From positions 1 through 45,755 of the forward strand of contig JACPVA010000104.1 in NCBI GenBank assembly GCA_016191995.1: DNA of 45,755 nucleotides, written 5' to 3'. Both the position numbers and the translations under genes were made by a program. The first letter of the stretch is position 1, and every line of letters starts with the position of its first letter. Below are positions 17,463 through 29,742 of this stretch, in pieces. The notes under the pieces were generated by a model. That model did no database searches. It was not told where the DNA came from and was given only the letters and a program-made list of their open reading frames with translations. The DNA comes from Burkholderiales bacterium (GTDB lineage: Bacteria > Pseudomonadota > Gammaproteobacteria > Burkholderiales > Burkholderiaceae_C).

Positions 17463-18773
17463 ATGGCCGTCAACGTCGAAACCCTGGAGAAACTGCAACG
17501 CCGCATCACGCTCACGGTCCCGGCCGCGGAGGTCAACCGCGAGGTCGAGGCGCGCCTGCGCAAGCTCGCGCGCACGTTCAAGGCCGACGGCTTCCGCCCG
17601 GGCAAGGTGCCGATGACGGTGGTCGCGCAGCGCTACGGCCACTCGGTGCAGTACGAGGTCGTCAACGACCGCGTCGGGCGCGCGTTCGCCGACGCCGCGC
17701 GCGAGGCGGCGCTGCGCGTCGCCGGCGTGCCGAGCATCGCGCAGAGCGACGACGCGCCCGAGGGCCAGCTCGCGTTCGCCGCCACCTTCGAGGTCTACCC
17801 CGAGGTGAGGATCGGCGACCTGTCGGCGGCCGAGATCGAGCGTGTCGACGCCGAGGTGACCGACGCCGCGATCGACCGCACGGTCGAGATCCTGCGCAAG
17901 CAGCGCCGGACCTTCGCCCAGCGCCCGGCCGCCGAGGGTGCGGCCGAGGGCGACCGGGTGACGATCGACTTCGACGGCACGATCGACGGCGAGCCCTTCG
18001 CGGGCGGCAAGGCCGAGGGCTTCGCGTTCGTCATCGGCGAGGGCCAGATGCTCGCGCAGTTCGACCAGGGCGTGCGCGGCATGCAGGTCGGCCACAGCAA
18101 GACCTTCCCGCTGCAGTTCCCGGACGACTACCACGGCAAGGACGTCGCCGGCAAGGAGGCCGACTTCCTCGTCACGATGAAGAAGATCGAGGCCCAGCAC
18201 CTGCCCGAGGTCGACGACGAGTTCGCCCGGGCGCTCGGCACGGCCGACGGCACGGTGGCGGGGCTGCGCGAGGACGTGCGCAAGAACCTGGCGCGCGAGG
18301 TCAGGTTCCGCGTCCAGGCGCGCAACAAGGCGGCGGTGATGGACGCGCTGTCCAAGGCGGCCGAGCTCGAGCTGCCGCAGGCGCTGGTCGGCGCCGAGTT
18401 GCAGCGCATGGTCGAGGCCGCGCGCGCCGACCTCAAGCAGCGCGGCATGAAGGACGCCGACAAGGCCCCGATCCCGGAGGACATCTTCCGCCCGCAGGCC
18501 GAGCGCCGCGTGCGCCTCGGGCTGATCGTCGGCGAGCTCGTGCGCGCCAACCAGCTGCAGGCCAGGCCGGAGCAGCTGCAGGCGCACATCGAGGAGATCG
18601 CGCAGAGCTACGAGAAGCCGGCCGAGGTCGTGCGCTGGTACCTCGGCGACCGCCAGCGCATGGCCGAGGTCGAGGCCGTGGTGGTCGAGAACAACGTCGC
18701 CGAGTTCGTCCTCGGCCGCGCCAAGGTCAGCGACCGGATGCTACCGTTCGACGAGCTGATGAGCGCCTCCTGA
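17463..18773 (+). CDS. tig: Trigger factor (ribosome-associated chaperone)
   Basis: A 436-residue peptidyl-prolyl isomerase and chaperone that meets nascent chains at the ribosome exit. Seen: the ribosome-binding signature GFRPGKVP near residues 41-48, the central FKBP-type PPIase domain ([17 protein letters not shown]), and the C-terminal helical arms. Full family length. It is followed by clpP and clpX with 41- and 122-base gaps, the usual tig-clpP-clpX-lon order. A GAGAG precedes the ATG. Confidence 0.97.
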   Translation: MAVNVETLEKLQRRITLTVPAAEVNREVEARLRKLARTFKADGFRPGKVPMTVVAQRYGHSVQYEVVNDRVGRAFADAAREAALRVAGVPSIAQSDDAPEGQLAFAATFEVYPEVRIGDLSAAEIERVDAEVTDAAIDRTVEILRKQRRTFAQRPAAEGAAEGDRVTIDFDGTIDGEPFAGGKAEGFAFVIGEGQMLAQFDQGVRGMQVGHSKTFPLQFPDDYHGKDVAGKEADFLVTMKKIEAQHLPEVDDEFARALGTADGTVAGLREDVRKNLAREVRFRVQARNKAAVMDALSKAAELELPQALVGAELQRMVEAARADLKQRGMKDADKAPIPEDIFRPQAERRVRLGLIVGELVRANQLQARPEQLQAHIEEIAQSYEKPAEVVRWYLGDRQRMAEVEAVVVENNVAEFVLGRAKVSDRMLPFDELMSAS

Positions 18774-18814
18774 GCGCACCGCAGCCTGGACAACCCACCG
18801 AGAGCGATCGAGCG

Positions 18815-19423
18815 ATGAGTGCACTGGAGACCGTCGGCCTGGGCATGGTGCCCATCGTCATCGAGCAGTCCGGCCGCGGCGAGCGCGCCTACGACATCTA
18901 CAGCCGGCTGCTGCGCGAGCGCATCGTGTTCCTGGTCGGCCCGGTGACCGACCAGAGCGCGAACCTGGTCTGCGCGCAGATGCTGTTCCTGGAGTCGGAG
19001 AACCCGGACAAGGACATCTTCCTGTATATCAACAGCCCGGGCGGCAGCGTCAGCGCCGGGCTGTCGGTGTTCGACACGATGAACTTCGTCAAGCCCGATG
19101 TCTCGACGCTGTGCCTGGGGATGGCCGCGAGCATGGGCAGCTTCCTGCTGATGGCCGGCGCCAAGGGCAAGCGCTTCTCGCTGCCGAACGCCAAGGTCAT
19201 GATCCACCAGCCCTCGGGCGGCGCGCAGGGGCAGGCGACGGACATCGAGATCCACGCGCGCGAGATCATCAAGACGCGCGAGCAGCTCAACCGCCTGTAC
19301 GCCGAGCGCACCGGCCAGCCGATCGAGAAGATCGCCGCCGACATGGAGCGCGACCGCTTCCTGACCGCCGAGGAGGCGCGCGAGTACGGGCTGATCGACC
19401 AGGTGATCGACAAGCGCGCCTGA
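18815..19423 (+). CDS. clpP: ATP-dependent Clp protease, proteolytic subunit
   Basis: The 202-residue serine peptidase that forms the double heptameric barrel of ClpXP and ClpAP. The catalytic triad is visible: S106 in [10 protein letters not shown]131 in MIHQPSGG and D180. A short N-terminal propeptide is expected. The gene stands between tig and its ATPase partner clpX. An inverted repeat GCCGAAA/TTTCGGC at 19441-19462, after its stop, could attenuate read-through into clpX. Confidence 0.97.
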   Translation: MSALETVGLGMVPIVIEQSGRGERAYDIYSRLLRERIVFLVGPVTDQSANLVCAQMLFLESENPDKDIFLYINSPGGSVSAGLSVFDTMNFVKPDVSTLCLGMAASMGSFLLMAGAKGKRFSLPNAKVMIHQPSGGAQGQATDIEIHAREIIKTREQLNRLYAERTGQPIEKIAADMERDRFLTAEEAREYGLIDQVIDKRA

Positions 19424-19545
19424 CGCGCGTGCGCCGCGGCGCCGAAACCCCCGCTTTTCGGCCCGCTGCCGCTGCACTGGCGGCGCGCGCAGTTGGTCTA
19501 TGATGCGCCGCAGATCCACCCTGGACGACGCAGGTACGCACTCCC

Positions 19546-20808
<1,263 letters not shown>

Positions 20809-20865
20809 ATCCGCCGCGTGGCGGGCGCGGCGCGGCGGGCGCCGCGGGCCGGCGCGCCGCACCGT

Positions 20866-20893
20866 CTTGCAATCCCAGGCTCGGGCCCCATGT
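20866..20893 (+). promoter_or_regulatory. Sigma32 (heat shock) promoter of lon
   Basis: CTTGCAA (20866-20872), 13 bases, then CCCCATGT (20886-20893) matches the heat-shock sigma factor consensus (CTTGAA, 13-15 bases, CCCCATnT) in all but one or two positions. It ends 25 bases before the lon start, and lon is a classic heat-shock gene. Confidence 0.72.
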
Positions 20894-20918
20894 CGGACCG
20901 AGAAAGGAAGTCCCATCC

Positions 20919-23345
<2,427 letters not shown>

Positions 23346-23396
23346 TGCGGCGGGTCGTCGGGCGGCGCGAAAACTTCGCTATACTGCGAGGCTCAC

Positions 23397-23472
23397 GCGG
23401 GAATAGCTCAGTTGGTAGAGCGCAACCTTGCCAAGGTTGAGGTCGCGAGTTCGAGACTCGTTTCCCGCTCCA
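23397..23472 (+). tRNA. tRNA-Gly (anticodon GCC)
   Basis: A 76-base tRNA with GCGGGAA/TTCCCGC acceptor stem, TAGCTCAGTTGGTAGAGC D-arm, anticodon GCC at 23430-23432 and encoded CCA. A TATACT at 23380-23385 is a plausible -10 box. An intrinsic terminator follows at 23500. Confidence 0.97.
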
Positions 23473-23499
23473 GACCAGGTCGGCCAGACCGATGAAGAA

Positions 23500-23526
23500 G
23501 GGAAGCCGCGAGCTTCCCTTTTTCTT
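23500..23526 (+). terminator. Intrinsic terminator after tRNA-Gly
   Basis: GGGAAGC-CGCGA-GCTTCCC forms a perfect 7-bp hairpin followed by TTTTTCTT. It lies between tRNA-Gly and tRNA-Cys, so the two tRNAs are probably separate transcripts or only partly joined. Confidence 0.85.
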
Positions 23527-23570
23527 GCCGACCGCGATCTGCCAGAATGCCCCGACCGCATCCTGGCGAC

Positions 23571-23644
23571 GGCGCGATAGCAAAGCGGTTATGCAACGGA
23601 TTGCAAATCCGTCCAGCCCGGTTCGACTCCGGGTCGCGCCTCCA
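23571..23644 (+). tRNA. tRNA-Cys (anticodon GCA)
   Basis: A 74-base tRNA with GGCGCGA/TCGCGCC acceptor stem, anticodon GCA at 23603-23605 in the loop of GGATTGCAAATCC, GGTTCGACTCC T-arm and encoded CCA. Confidence 0.96.
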
Positions 23645-23780
23645 GCCCCCGCGCCCGGTCAGCGGCGGCGAGCCGACGCGCTGAATTCGTCGGGCTGCGC
23701 CGGCGCCGCGCCGGAGCGGGTCCGCGCAGCCCGCCTTGCCGAGGCGCGCGCGAACACGGCCACGCCGCGCGCGGCAGCGG

Positions 23781-24758
23781 CTACTGCGCGGCGAGGTGGC
23801 GAAGCACGCGCGTGATCGCCGTCTCGTCGGGCACCGCGGCGCGCTCCAGGCTGCGTGCAAAGGGCATCGGCACGGCCTCGGCCCCGAGGCGCTCGACCGG
23901 CGCCTTCAGTTCGCGCCAGGCGCGGGCGCCGATCAGCGCCGCGACCTCGGCCGTCGAACCGCCGCCGCGGATCGTCTCCTGCACGACCAGCGCCCGGCCG
24001 GTCCGGTGCACCGACTCCAGGATCGTCGCCTCGTCGAGCGGGACGATGCTGCGCAGGTCGACGATCTCGACCTCGATCCCGTCGCCGGCCAGCACCCGCG
24101 CCGCGGCGAGCGCCTTGCGGACCATCGCGCCGGAGGCGACCACGGTGACGTCCCGTCCCGGGCGCTTGACCTCGGCGCGCCCGAGCGGGATCACGAAGTC
24201 CTCGTCCGGGATCGCGTCGCGCTGGCCGTGGTACAGCGCCATGTGCTCCATGAAGAAGACCGGGTTGTCGTCGCGGATCGCCGCCGTCATCAGGCCGCGG
24301 GCATCGAGCGCCGTCGACGGCACGACGACCTTGACCCCCGGCGTGTGCATCAGCCAGGCGTGATGGTCGTAGGCGTGGCCGTGGTAGGGGCCGACCCCGT
24401 ACTTGCCGCGCACGACCAGCGGCACCCTTGCCGCGCCGCCCGAGTAGTAGTGCATCGCGCCAGCGTCGCATCCGAGCTGCTGGATCACCAGCGGCAGGTA
24501 CTCGCAGAACATGATGTCGACGATCGGCCGCTTGCCCGCCAGTGCCGCGCCGACGCCGGCGCCGACGATCGCCCCCTCCGAGATCGGCGTGTCGATGACG
24601 CGACCGCTGGCCCCGAACTCCTCCCACAGGCCCTTGCACGAGTTCAGCGGCCCGCCGAAGCGGCCGATGTCCAGGCCCATGATGAAGACGTCTGGGTCGC
24701 GTCGCATCTCGGCGGCGATGGCCGCCACGATCGCCTCCTGCATGGTCATGCGCTTCAT
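23781..24758 (-). CDS. 2-Oxoacid/acetoin dehydrogenase E1 beta subunit (pair 1)
   Basis: A 325-residue beta subunit of a TPP-dependent E1 of the pyruvate / branched-chain / acetoin dehydrogenase class. Seen: DVFIMGLDIGRFGG, the conserved DTPISEGAIVGAGVGAALAG, and the C-terminal transketolase domain (LVVQETIRGGGSTAEVAALI). With its alpha subunit, which ends 24 bases upstream, it decarboxylates a substrate and loads the acyl group on lipoate. It is the last gene of the downstream unit (E2-lipoyl-E1 alpha-E1 beta). The cluster contains a second, distinct E1 pair, so the two probably act on different substrates; which ones cannot be told. Confidence 0.88.
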   Translation of the reverse strand: MKRMTMQEAIVAAIAAEMRRDPDVFIMGLDIGRFGGPLNSCKGLWEEFGASGRVIDTPISEGAIVGAGVGAALAGKRPIVDIMFCEYLPLVIQQLGCDAGAMHYYSGGAARVPLVVRGKYGVGPYHGHAYDHHAWLMHTPGVKVVVPSTALDARGLMTAAIRDDNPVFFMEHMALYHGQRDAIPDEDFVIPLGRAEVKRPGRDVTVVASGAMVRKALAAARVLAGDGIEVEIVDLRSIVPLDEATILESVHRTGRALVVQETIRGGGSTAEVAALIGARAWRELKAPVERLGAEAVPMPFARSLERAAVPDETAITRVLRHLAAQ

Positions 24759-24782
24759 GCGTGACTCCGGTTCGGTCGGCGA

Positions 24783-25817
24783 TCAGCCGCGCACGGGGGC
24801 GAACACCGCCCCGGTGTCCAGGGCATCGGGCGCAGGGTCGGGGTCCGCCTGCGCCTGCGCCATCGCGGCGTCGACCTCGTCTCGCAGGCGCGCGCGCAGC
24901 GCGGTGTCGGCCGCTGCGTCGAGCAACCCGGCGGCGACGAGCTTCGCCCGCAGCCGCTCGACCGGGTCGCGCGCCCGCCATGGCTCGACCTCGTCGGGCG
25001 GGCGGTAGGGTGCCGGGTCGGCGACGAGGTGGCCGGCCACGCGGTAGGTCCTGGCCTCGATCAGCGCCGGGCCCTCGCCGGCGCGCGCGCGCGCGATCGC
25101 GAACTCGATCGTGGCACGCAGTGCGATCGCATCGTTGCCGTCGGCGGCGATGCCGGGGATCCCGTAGGCCGCGCCGCGGTCGGCGATCGAGCGCGCGGCC
25201 ACGCCGCGGGCGGCGGGTGTCGAGATGGCGAAGCCGTTGTTCTGGCAGACGAACACCACCGGCAGCTTCAGCACCGCGGCGAGGTTGATCGCCTCGTGCG
25301 CATTGCCGCGGCTGGACGTGCCGTCGCCGAAGACCGCGATCGCGACCGCCCCGCTGCCGTCCAGGCGGGCGGCGAGCGCGGCGCCGGCGGCGTACTCCAG
25401 CGTCGGGCCGAGGGCGCCGGAGTACAGGCCGATCATGCGCTGCTCGACCGGGGCACAGACGTCCGAGCGGTAGCGCCCGCGGCTGTGGCTCGTCGCCTTG
25501 CCGGTCAAGCCCGCGAGCAGCCGGCGCAAGTCGGCGCCGCGCGCGTGTGCGGCCTGGAGCATGCCGCGGTAGTGCGGCGCGACCCAGTCGTCGTCGCGCA
25601 GCCCGCAATAGCATGCGGCGAGCACCGCCTCCTCGCCCTCGCAGGCGTGCCAGTGGCCGTCGGCCCCCCCGGCGACGCGGTCGATCTCGCGCGAGCGCAG
25701 CATCGTCTCGTACATCAGGCGCAGCAGGCCGGCGTCGGCCTCGACGCGCGCACGCGCGGCCTGCGAGGCCTCCTGCCAGGCCTCGTCCCAGGTCGCCTGG
25801 CGGCCGCCCGCGTTCAC
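24783..25817 (-). CDS. 2-Oxoacid/acetoin dehydrogenase E1 alpha subunit (pair 1)
   Basis: A 344-residue alpha subunit with the TPP-binding motif beginning VFGDGTSSRGN and ending LPVVFVCQNNGFAIS, about 30 residues apart as in the family, and the phosphorylation-loop region YRVAGHLVADPAPYR. The ATG overlaps the lipoyl-protein stop by four bases. It differs clearly from the second alpha subunit (31252-32280): the N-terminus is longer and LTGKATSHSRGRYRSD replaces the AGCNGGKGGSMH signature of acetoin/pyruvate-type E1. This suggests a different substrate. Confidence 0.88.
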   Translation of the reverse strand: MNAGGRQATWDEAWQEASQAARARVEADAGLLRLMYETMLRSREIDRVAGGADGHWHACEGEEAVLAACYCGLRDDDWVAPHYRGMLQAAHARGADLRRLLAGLTGKATSHSRGRYRSDVCAPVEQRMIGLYSGALGPTLEYAAGAALAARLDGSGAVAIAVFGDGTSSRGNAHEAINLAAVLKLPVVFVCQNNGFAISTPAARGVAARSIADRGAAYGIPGIAADGNDAIALRATIEFAIARARAGEGPALIEARTYRVAGHLVADPAPYRPPDEVEPWRARDPVERLRAKLVAAGLLDAAADTALRARLRDEVDAAMAQAQADPDPAPDALDTGAVFAPVRG

Positions 25818-26056
25818 GATGCCGCCTCCAGGGTCGCGATCACGGCGCCGACCGCCACCCTGTCGTCGGGGGCGGCGCGCTGCCCCGCGAGCGTGCCGCT
25901 CGCCGGGCTCGCGATCTCGACGTTGACCTTGTCGGTCATCACGTCGGCGATGGGGTCGCCCTGCGCGACGGACTCGCCGGGCTGCCGATGCCAGCAGACG
26001 AGGATCGCCTCGTTGGCGGCGTGCCCCAGGTCGGGGACGCGGATCTCGATCAGCAT
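25814..26056 (-). CDS. Free-standing lipoyl (biotinyl/lipoyl attachment) domain protein
   Basis: A protein of only 80 residues consisting of one lipoyl domain. The modified lysine is K43 in VMTDKVNVEI, in the usual DK beta-turn; EIRVPDLGHA is the first strand and the chain stops at the end of the domain. In normal E2 proteins this domain is joined to the catalytic domain through a linker; here the catalytic domain is the next gene upstream (7-base overlap), so the E2 is split. It presumably carries acyl groups between both E1 pairs and the E2 catalytic protein. It resembles a detached swinging arm like glycine-cleavage H protein in idea, not in sequence. Confidence 0.88.
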   Translation of the reverse strand: MLIEIRVPDLGHAANEAILVCWHRQPGESVAQGDPIADVMTDKVNVEIASPASGTLAGQRAAPDDRVAVGAVIATLEAAS

Positions 26057-26781
26057 GGGGGTGGCTCCTTCGGGCCGCTGCCGAGCCGGATGCGCTGCGG
26101 CTGGGCGATCAGCTGGTGGACCGCGTCGAGGAAGCGCGCGGCCGGCACGCCGTTGACGAAGCGGTGATCGAAGCTCAGGCTGGTCGGCAGCAGGCGGCGC
26201 ACGACCACCGCGCCGTCGTGCACGGCCGGGGCCTCGTGCACCGCGCCGAGGCCGAGGATCGCGGCCTGCCCGAGCGGGATGATCGGGGTCGTCCAGCGCA
26301 CGCTCGGCAGCGCGCCGCCGTTGGACACGGTGAAGGTCGCGCCCTGCACGTCCTCCAGCGCGAGCCGGCCCGCAGCCGCGCGCGCGGCGAGCGCGTGGGC
26401 CGTGGCCGCCAGCGTGTCGACGTCGAGCCGGTCGGCGTCGCGCAGCACGGTCACGACGAGGGTGTCGTCCGGCAGTGCCTGCGCAATGCCGGCATGCACC
26501 GCGCCGTGCAGCGTCACCTCGCGTCCGTGCAGGGTCGCGTTCAGCGCCTCGTGGCGGCGCAGCGCCTGCGCGACCGCCATCACGACCAGGTGCGTCAGCG
26601 TGATCCGCGGGCCCTGCGGGCGCTCGGCGACCAGCTGCGCGCGCAGCGCCAGCAGGGCCTCGGCGTCGACGAGGCCGTGGATCGTGACCGGCACGCTCTC
26701 GCGCAGGCTGCGCCCGAGGTGCTCGGCGGCCAGCCGCTGCATCGGCGGCAGCGTCACGGTGCGCGCACGCGAGAGGCTCAA
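26050..26781 (-). CDS. 2-Oxoacid dehydrogenase E2 catalytic domain protein (no lipoyl domain)
   Basis: An acyltransferase of the E2 (2-oxoacid dehydrogenase) family that contains only the catalytic fold. Seen: FTVSNGGALPSVRWTTPIIPLGQAAILGLG and the active-site segment FDHRFVNGVPAARFL with the catalytic histidine; the usual Asp of the HxxxDG motif is Asn here. There is neither a lipoyl domain nor a recognisable E1/E3-binding domain. No ATG fits; the TTG at 26781 is chosen because GGAGGG lies about 8 bases before it, giving 243 residues. The shared palindromic operator and a TTGACA box lie upstream. Confidence 0.85.
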   Translation of the reverse strand: MSLSRARTVTLPPMQRLAAEHLGRSLRESVPVTIHGLVDAEALLALRAQLVAERPQGPRITLTHLVVMAVAQALRRHEALNATLHGREVTLHGAVHAGIAQALPDDTLVVTVLRDADRLDVDTLAATAHALAARAAAGRLALEDVQGATFTVSNGGALPSVRWTTPIIPLGQAAILGLGAVHEAPAVHDGAVVVRRLLPTSLSFDHRFVNGVPAARFLDAVHQLIAQPQRIRLGSGPKEPPPC

Positions 26782-26830
26782 TCCCGGACCCTCCGGCTCG
26801 GATGGCGCGGCGCCGGCGGCGGCCGCATTA

Positions 26831-26844
26831 GTAACGATCGTTAC
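26831..26844. promoter_or_regulatory. Palindromic operator 1 of the dehydrogenase/TRAP cluster
   Basis: GTAACGATCGTTAC, a perfect 14-bp palindrome between the MarR gene and the E2 gene. Its arms, spacing and right flank (GTTACGAT) are the same as in the 20-bp palindrome at 32311-32330 before the other transcription unit. It overlaps the expected -10 region of the E2 promoter, fitting repression by the MarR protein encoded next to it. Confidence 0.8.
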
Positions 26845-26865
26845 GATATCGGGGCATCTTGTCAA
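26837..26865 (-). promoter_or_regulatory. Promoter of the E2-lipoyl-E1 unit
   Basis: On the minus strand a perfect -35 box TTGACA (26865-26860) lies across the marR stop codon. With 16-17 bases spacing the -10 region falls on TAACGAT, inside the palindrome. The -10 match is poor. Confidence 0.5.
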
Positions 26866-27371
26866 CCCCGGATCGACCCGCCCCCGCCGGGGCGGACGTG
26901 GCGGCGGCCCCGGCCCGGGGCCGCCGCCGGCGGGGCGTCGATGGCCGTGATCAGGCGGTCGACGAGCCGCTCGAGCTGCGCCTTGTCGGCCGCGTCCAGG
27001 CCGGCAAAGAGCTGGATCTCGCGCAGGCGGCCGGCGGCGCCGACCGCCTCGTAGAGCCGGCGCCCGGCCGGTGCGAGCTCGAGCAGCACGCGCCGCGCGT
27101 CGCCCGGATCGGCGCGCTTGACGATGCGCCCCTGGCGTTCCAGCCCGGCGATCGCGCGGCTGACGCTCATCTTGTCCAGTCCGATGGCGTCCGCGATCTC
27201 GTGCGCTGCGCTGCCGGGGTGGCTGCCGAGCACGATCATGATGCGCCACTCGTTGAGCGACAGCCGGTGCTGCCGGGCGAGCGTCTCGACGAACGGGCGC
27301 GCCGTCAGGTTGACGACGCGCACGAGCTTGAAGAACAGCTCGCCGTCGTGCGGCAGGCGTGCGCCGGCCAT
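26862..27371 (-). CDS. MarR family transcriptional regulator
   Basis: A 169-residue winged-helix regulator: dimerisation helices at both ends and the wHTH at about residues 38-105 (LSLNEWRIMIVLGSHPG, AHEIADAIGLDKMSVSRAIAGLERQGRIVKR, DPGDARRVLLELAPAG). MarR proteins bind palindromes as dimers and are released by small aromatic or acidic ligands. It sits 18 bases after dctP, at the end of the upstream unit, and directly before operator 1. The palindrome recurs before the first gene of the cluster, so it probably represses both units and so controls its own gene. The tail after residue 150 is Pro/Gly/Arg-rich. Confidence 0.92.
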   Translation of the reverse strand: MAGARLPHDGELFFKLVRVVNLTARPFVETLARQHRLSLNEWRIMIVLGSHPGSAAHEIADAIGLDKMSVSRAIAGLERQGRIVKRADPGDARRVLLELAPAGRRLYEAVGAAGRLREIQLFAGLDAADKAQLERLVDRLITAIDAPPAAAPGRGRRHVRPGGGGSIRG

Positions 27372-27389
27372 GGGGCGCCCCGTCCCGCG

Positions 27390-28418
27390 TCAGCGGCCCA
27401 TGGCCTTGGCCGCCACGGCCTCGATCTTCGCCACCAGGCCGGTGTGGGTCGCTTCCTTCCACTTCGCGCTCGCGCCGCGGGTGGCCTCGCGCCAGGTCTG
27501 CATCTCCTCGGCGGTCGGAAGGTGGACGTCGACGCCGAGCGCGCGCACCGCCGCCACGTCGTCGGCGAACAACTTGCGCACCAGGCCGATCTGCTGCTTC
27601 GCGGCATCCTGCGCCGCGGTGCGGACGATCGCCTGGTCGTCGGGCGTCCAGCTGCTCCACACCGGTGCGGCGATCGCGAACAGCAGGATGTCGTTGGAGT
27701 AGTTCCACTTCGTCACGTACTTCTGGCCCAGGGTGTGGATCTTGGCGGCGAGGAACACCTCCAGCGGGTTCTCCTGCGCATCGACCGCGCCCGAGGCGAG
27801 CGCCGGCTGGGCGTCGGCCCAGCTCATGAAGGTCGGGTTCGCGCCCATCGCCGACATGATCTCGCCGTACATCGGGCTGCCGACGACGCGGATCTTGAGC
27901 CCCTTCATGTCCTCGGGGCGGCGGATCGGCCGCACGCGGTTGCTGATCTGGCGAAAACCCGTCTCGCCGACCGCCAGCGGCTCGGCGCCCGCCTTGCGAA
28001 CGAGGCCGAAGTACTCGTCCATGATCGCCGGGTCGGTCGTCGCGGCGTCCCAGGCCTTGTGGTCGGGCAGGATGAACGGCAGCGTGAAGACGCCGAGCTC
28101 GCGGACGGTTCCGGCCCAGTTGATCGGCGCGCCGCACAGGACGTCGATCACGCCCTGGCGCATCGCCGCGAACTCGCGGTCCTGCTGCCCCTGCACCAGG
28201 CTCGCGCCGGGGTACTGCTTGATATTGATGCGGCCGGCGGTCCGCTCGCGCACGAGGTCGGCGAAGATCGCGCCGCCCTTGCCCCAGGCGAACGCAGGCG
28301 GCACGACGGTGCTCATCTTGTACTCGGCCTTGTAGGCGCCCTGCGCCCGCGTCAGGCCGGCCAGGCCCAGCGATGTGGCCATCGCCGCCCCCGCCTTCAT
28401 CAGCTGTCGTCGTTGCAT
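27390..28418 (-). CDS. TRAP transporter solute-binding protein (DctP family)
   Basis: A periplasmic binding protein of 342 residues that captures an organic acid for a tripartite ATP-independent transporter. The signal peptide starts MQRRQLMKAG and resembles a Tat signal (RRQLMK) before a hydrophobic stretch. Seen: the family core with an arginine-bearing GLKIRVVGSPMYGEIMSAMGANP, which in DctP proteins holds the substrate carboxylate. The ATG at 28418 has GAGGAG ahead of it; an earlier in-frame ATG at 28517 gives a non-secretory Arg/Trp-rich leader and was refused. Its context suggests the ligand is the substrate, or a precursor, of one of the E1 enzymes. Confidence 0.93.
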   Translation of the reverse strand: MQRRQLMKAGAAMATSLGLAGLTRAQGAYKAEYKMSTVVPPAFAWGKGGAIFADLVRERTAGRINIKQYPGASLVQGQQDREFAAMRQGVIDVLCGAPINWAGTVRELGVFTLPFILPDHKAWDAATTDPAIMDEYFGLVRKAGAEPLAVGETGFRQISNRVRPIRRPEDMKGLKIRVVGSPMYGEIMSAMGANPTFMSWADAQPALASGAVDAQENPLEVFLAAKIHTLGQKYVTKWNYSNDILLFAIAAPVWSSWTPDDQAIVRTAAQDAAKQQIGLVRKLFADDVAAVRALGVDVHLPTAEEMQTWREATRGASAKWKEATHTGLVAKIEAVAAKAMGR

Positions 28419-28443
28419 GCTCGGTCTCCTCGGTCGCCTTGGT

Positions 28444-29742
28444 TCAGAACCCCAGCGTGCGCGGCAACCACAGCGCCACCGGCGGGAACAGGGCCACGAT
28501 CGCCGTGGCCACGCCAAAACCCAGCACCAGCCAGACCACGTGCGGCAGGGTCTGCTCCATGCGGACCTGCGCGAGCCGGCATGCCACCATCAGGTTGACG
28601 GCCATCGGCGGCGTGAACTGGCCGATCGCGATCACCATCGTCAGCAGGACGCCGAACCAGGTCGGGTCCCAGCGGAAGGCCAGCATCAGCGGGTACAGCA
28701 AGGGCAGGAAGATCATGAAGATCGACACCCCGTCGAGCACCATGCCGACGGCGACCAGGATCAGCAGCACCGCCGCCATTGCGGCCTGCGGGCCCAGTCC
28801 GGCGTCGCGCACCGCCTGCACCAGCGGGTCCGCCAGCCCGAGCGTCGACACCGAATAGGCGAAGATGCCGGCCAGCGCCATCACGATCATGATCACCGAC
28901 GAGGTCTCCGCGGCGTCGCGGAAGACTGCGTACAGGTCGCGCCAGCCGATCGTGCGGTGCACGACGATGCCGACGAAGAGGCCGTAGACGACGGCGACGA
29001 CGGCCGCCTCGGTCGGTGTGAACCAGCCCAGCCGCATGCCGCCGAGGATCAGCACCGGGGCCGCCAAGCCCCAGGCCGCGCGGCCGAGCGAGCGCCAGAA
29101 CGGTGGCCGTGGCAGTTCGCGCTCGGCCTGGCCCCAGCCGCCACGGCGCGACAGCCAGACCGCCGGGACGATCAGCGCCATCCCGGCGAGCAGCCCAGGC
29201 AGCATGCCGGCGGCGAACAAGCCCGGCACCGAGGTCCCGGGCACCGAGACGCTGTAGACGACGAGCGCGATCGACGGCGGGATCAGGATGTCGATCGCCG
29301 CCGCCGAGCCGACCACGCTGGCGGTGAACGCGCGCGGATAGCCGGCGCGCGACATCGCCGCGACCATCACCGCCCCGACCGCTGCGGCCGTCGCCGGCCC
29401 CGAGCCGGAGATGCCGCCCAGCGCCATCGCCACCAGCACCGCGACCAGCGGCAGCATGCCGGGCGAGCGCCCGACGCAGGCGGATGCGAAGTCGACCAGG
29501 CGCTGCGCGACCCCGGCGCGCTCGAAGATCGTGCCGACGAGGACGAACATCGGCAGCGCGAGCAAGGGGTACTTGGCGATCCCGGCCTGCATGTTCTGCG
29601 GCGCGGCGAGAAGCCCCGCCCAAGGTGCCTCCCAGTTCGCCCAGGCGATCGCGACCACGCCGCCGACACCGAGCGCGGCCCCGATGGGAACCCCGGCGAG
29701 CATCAGCAGCGCGAACAGCGCGAACAGCGTGAAGCCGATCAC
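28444..29742 (-). CDS. TRAP transporter large permease (DctM family)
   Basis: A 432-residue membrane protein with about a dozen hydrophobic segments that forms the sodium-coupled transport channel of a TRAP system. Seen: the early LLMLAGVPIGAALGVGGV and the central GSGPATAAAVGAVMVAAMSRAGYP, the usual Gly/Ala-rich half of DctM, and AIDILIPPSIALVVYSV. Its ATG overlaps the dctQ stop by four bases; dctP follows after 25 bases. The three genes form a complete transporter. Confidence 0.95.
   Translation of the reverse strand: MIGFTLFALFALLMLAGVPIGAALGVGGVVAIAWANWEAPWAGLLAAPQNMQAGIAKYPLLALPMFVLVGTIFERAGVAQRLVDFASACVGRSPGMLPLVAVLVAMALGGISGSGPATAAAVGAVMVAAMSRAGYPRAFTASVVGSAAAIDILIPPSIALVVYSVSVPGTSVPGLFAAGMLPGLLAGMALIVPAVWLSRRGGWGQAERELPRPPFWRSLGRAAWGLAAPVLILGGMRLGWFTPTEAAVVAVVYGLFVGIVVHRTIGWRDLYAVFRDAAETSSVIMIVMALAGIFAYSVSTLGLADPLVQAVRDAGLGPQAAMAAVLLILVAVGMVLDGVSIFMIFLPLLYPLMLAFRWDPTWFGVLLTMVIAIGQFTPPMAVNLMVACRLAQVRMEQTLPHVVWLVLGFGVATAIVALFPPVALWLPRTLGF

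Noticed and set aside
28419..28517. Longer N-terminus for the DctP protein
   Set aside because: The added residues are Arg/Trp-rich and would mask the signal peptide; the ATG at 28418 has a strong GAGGAG.
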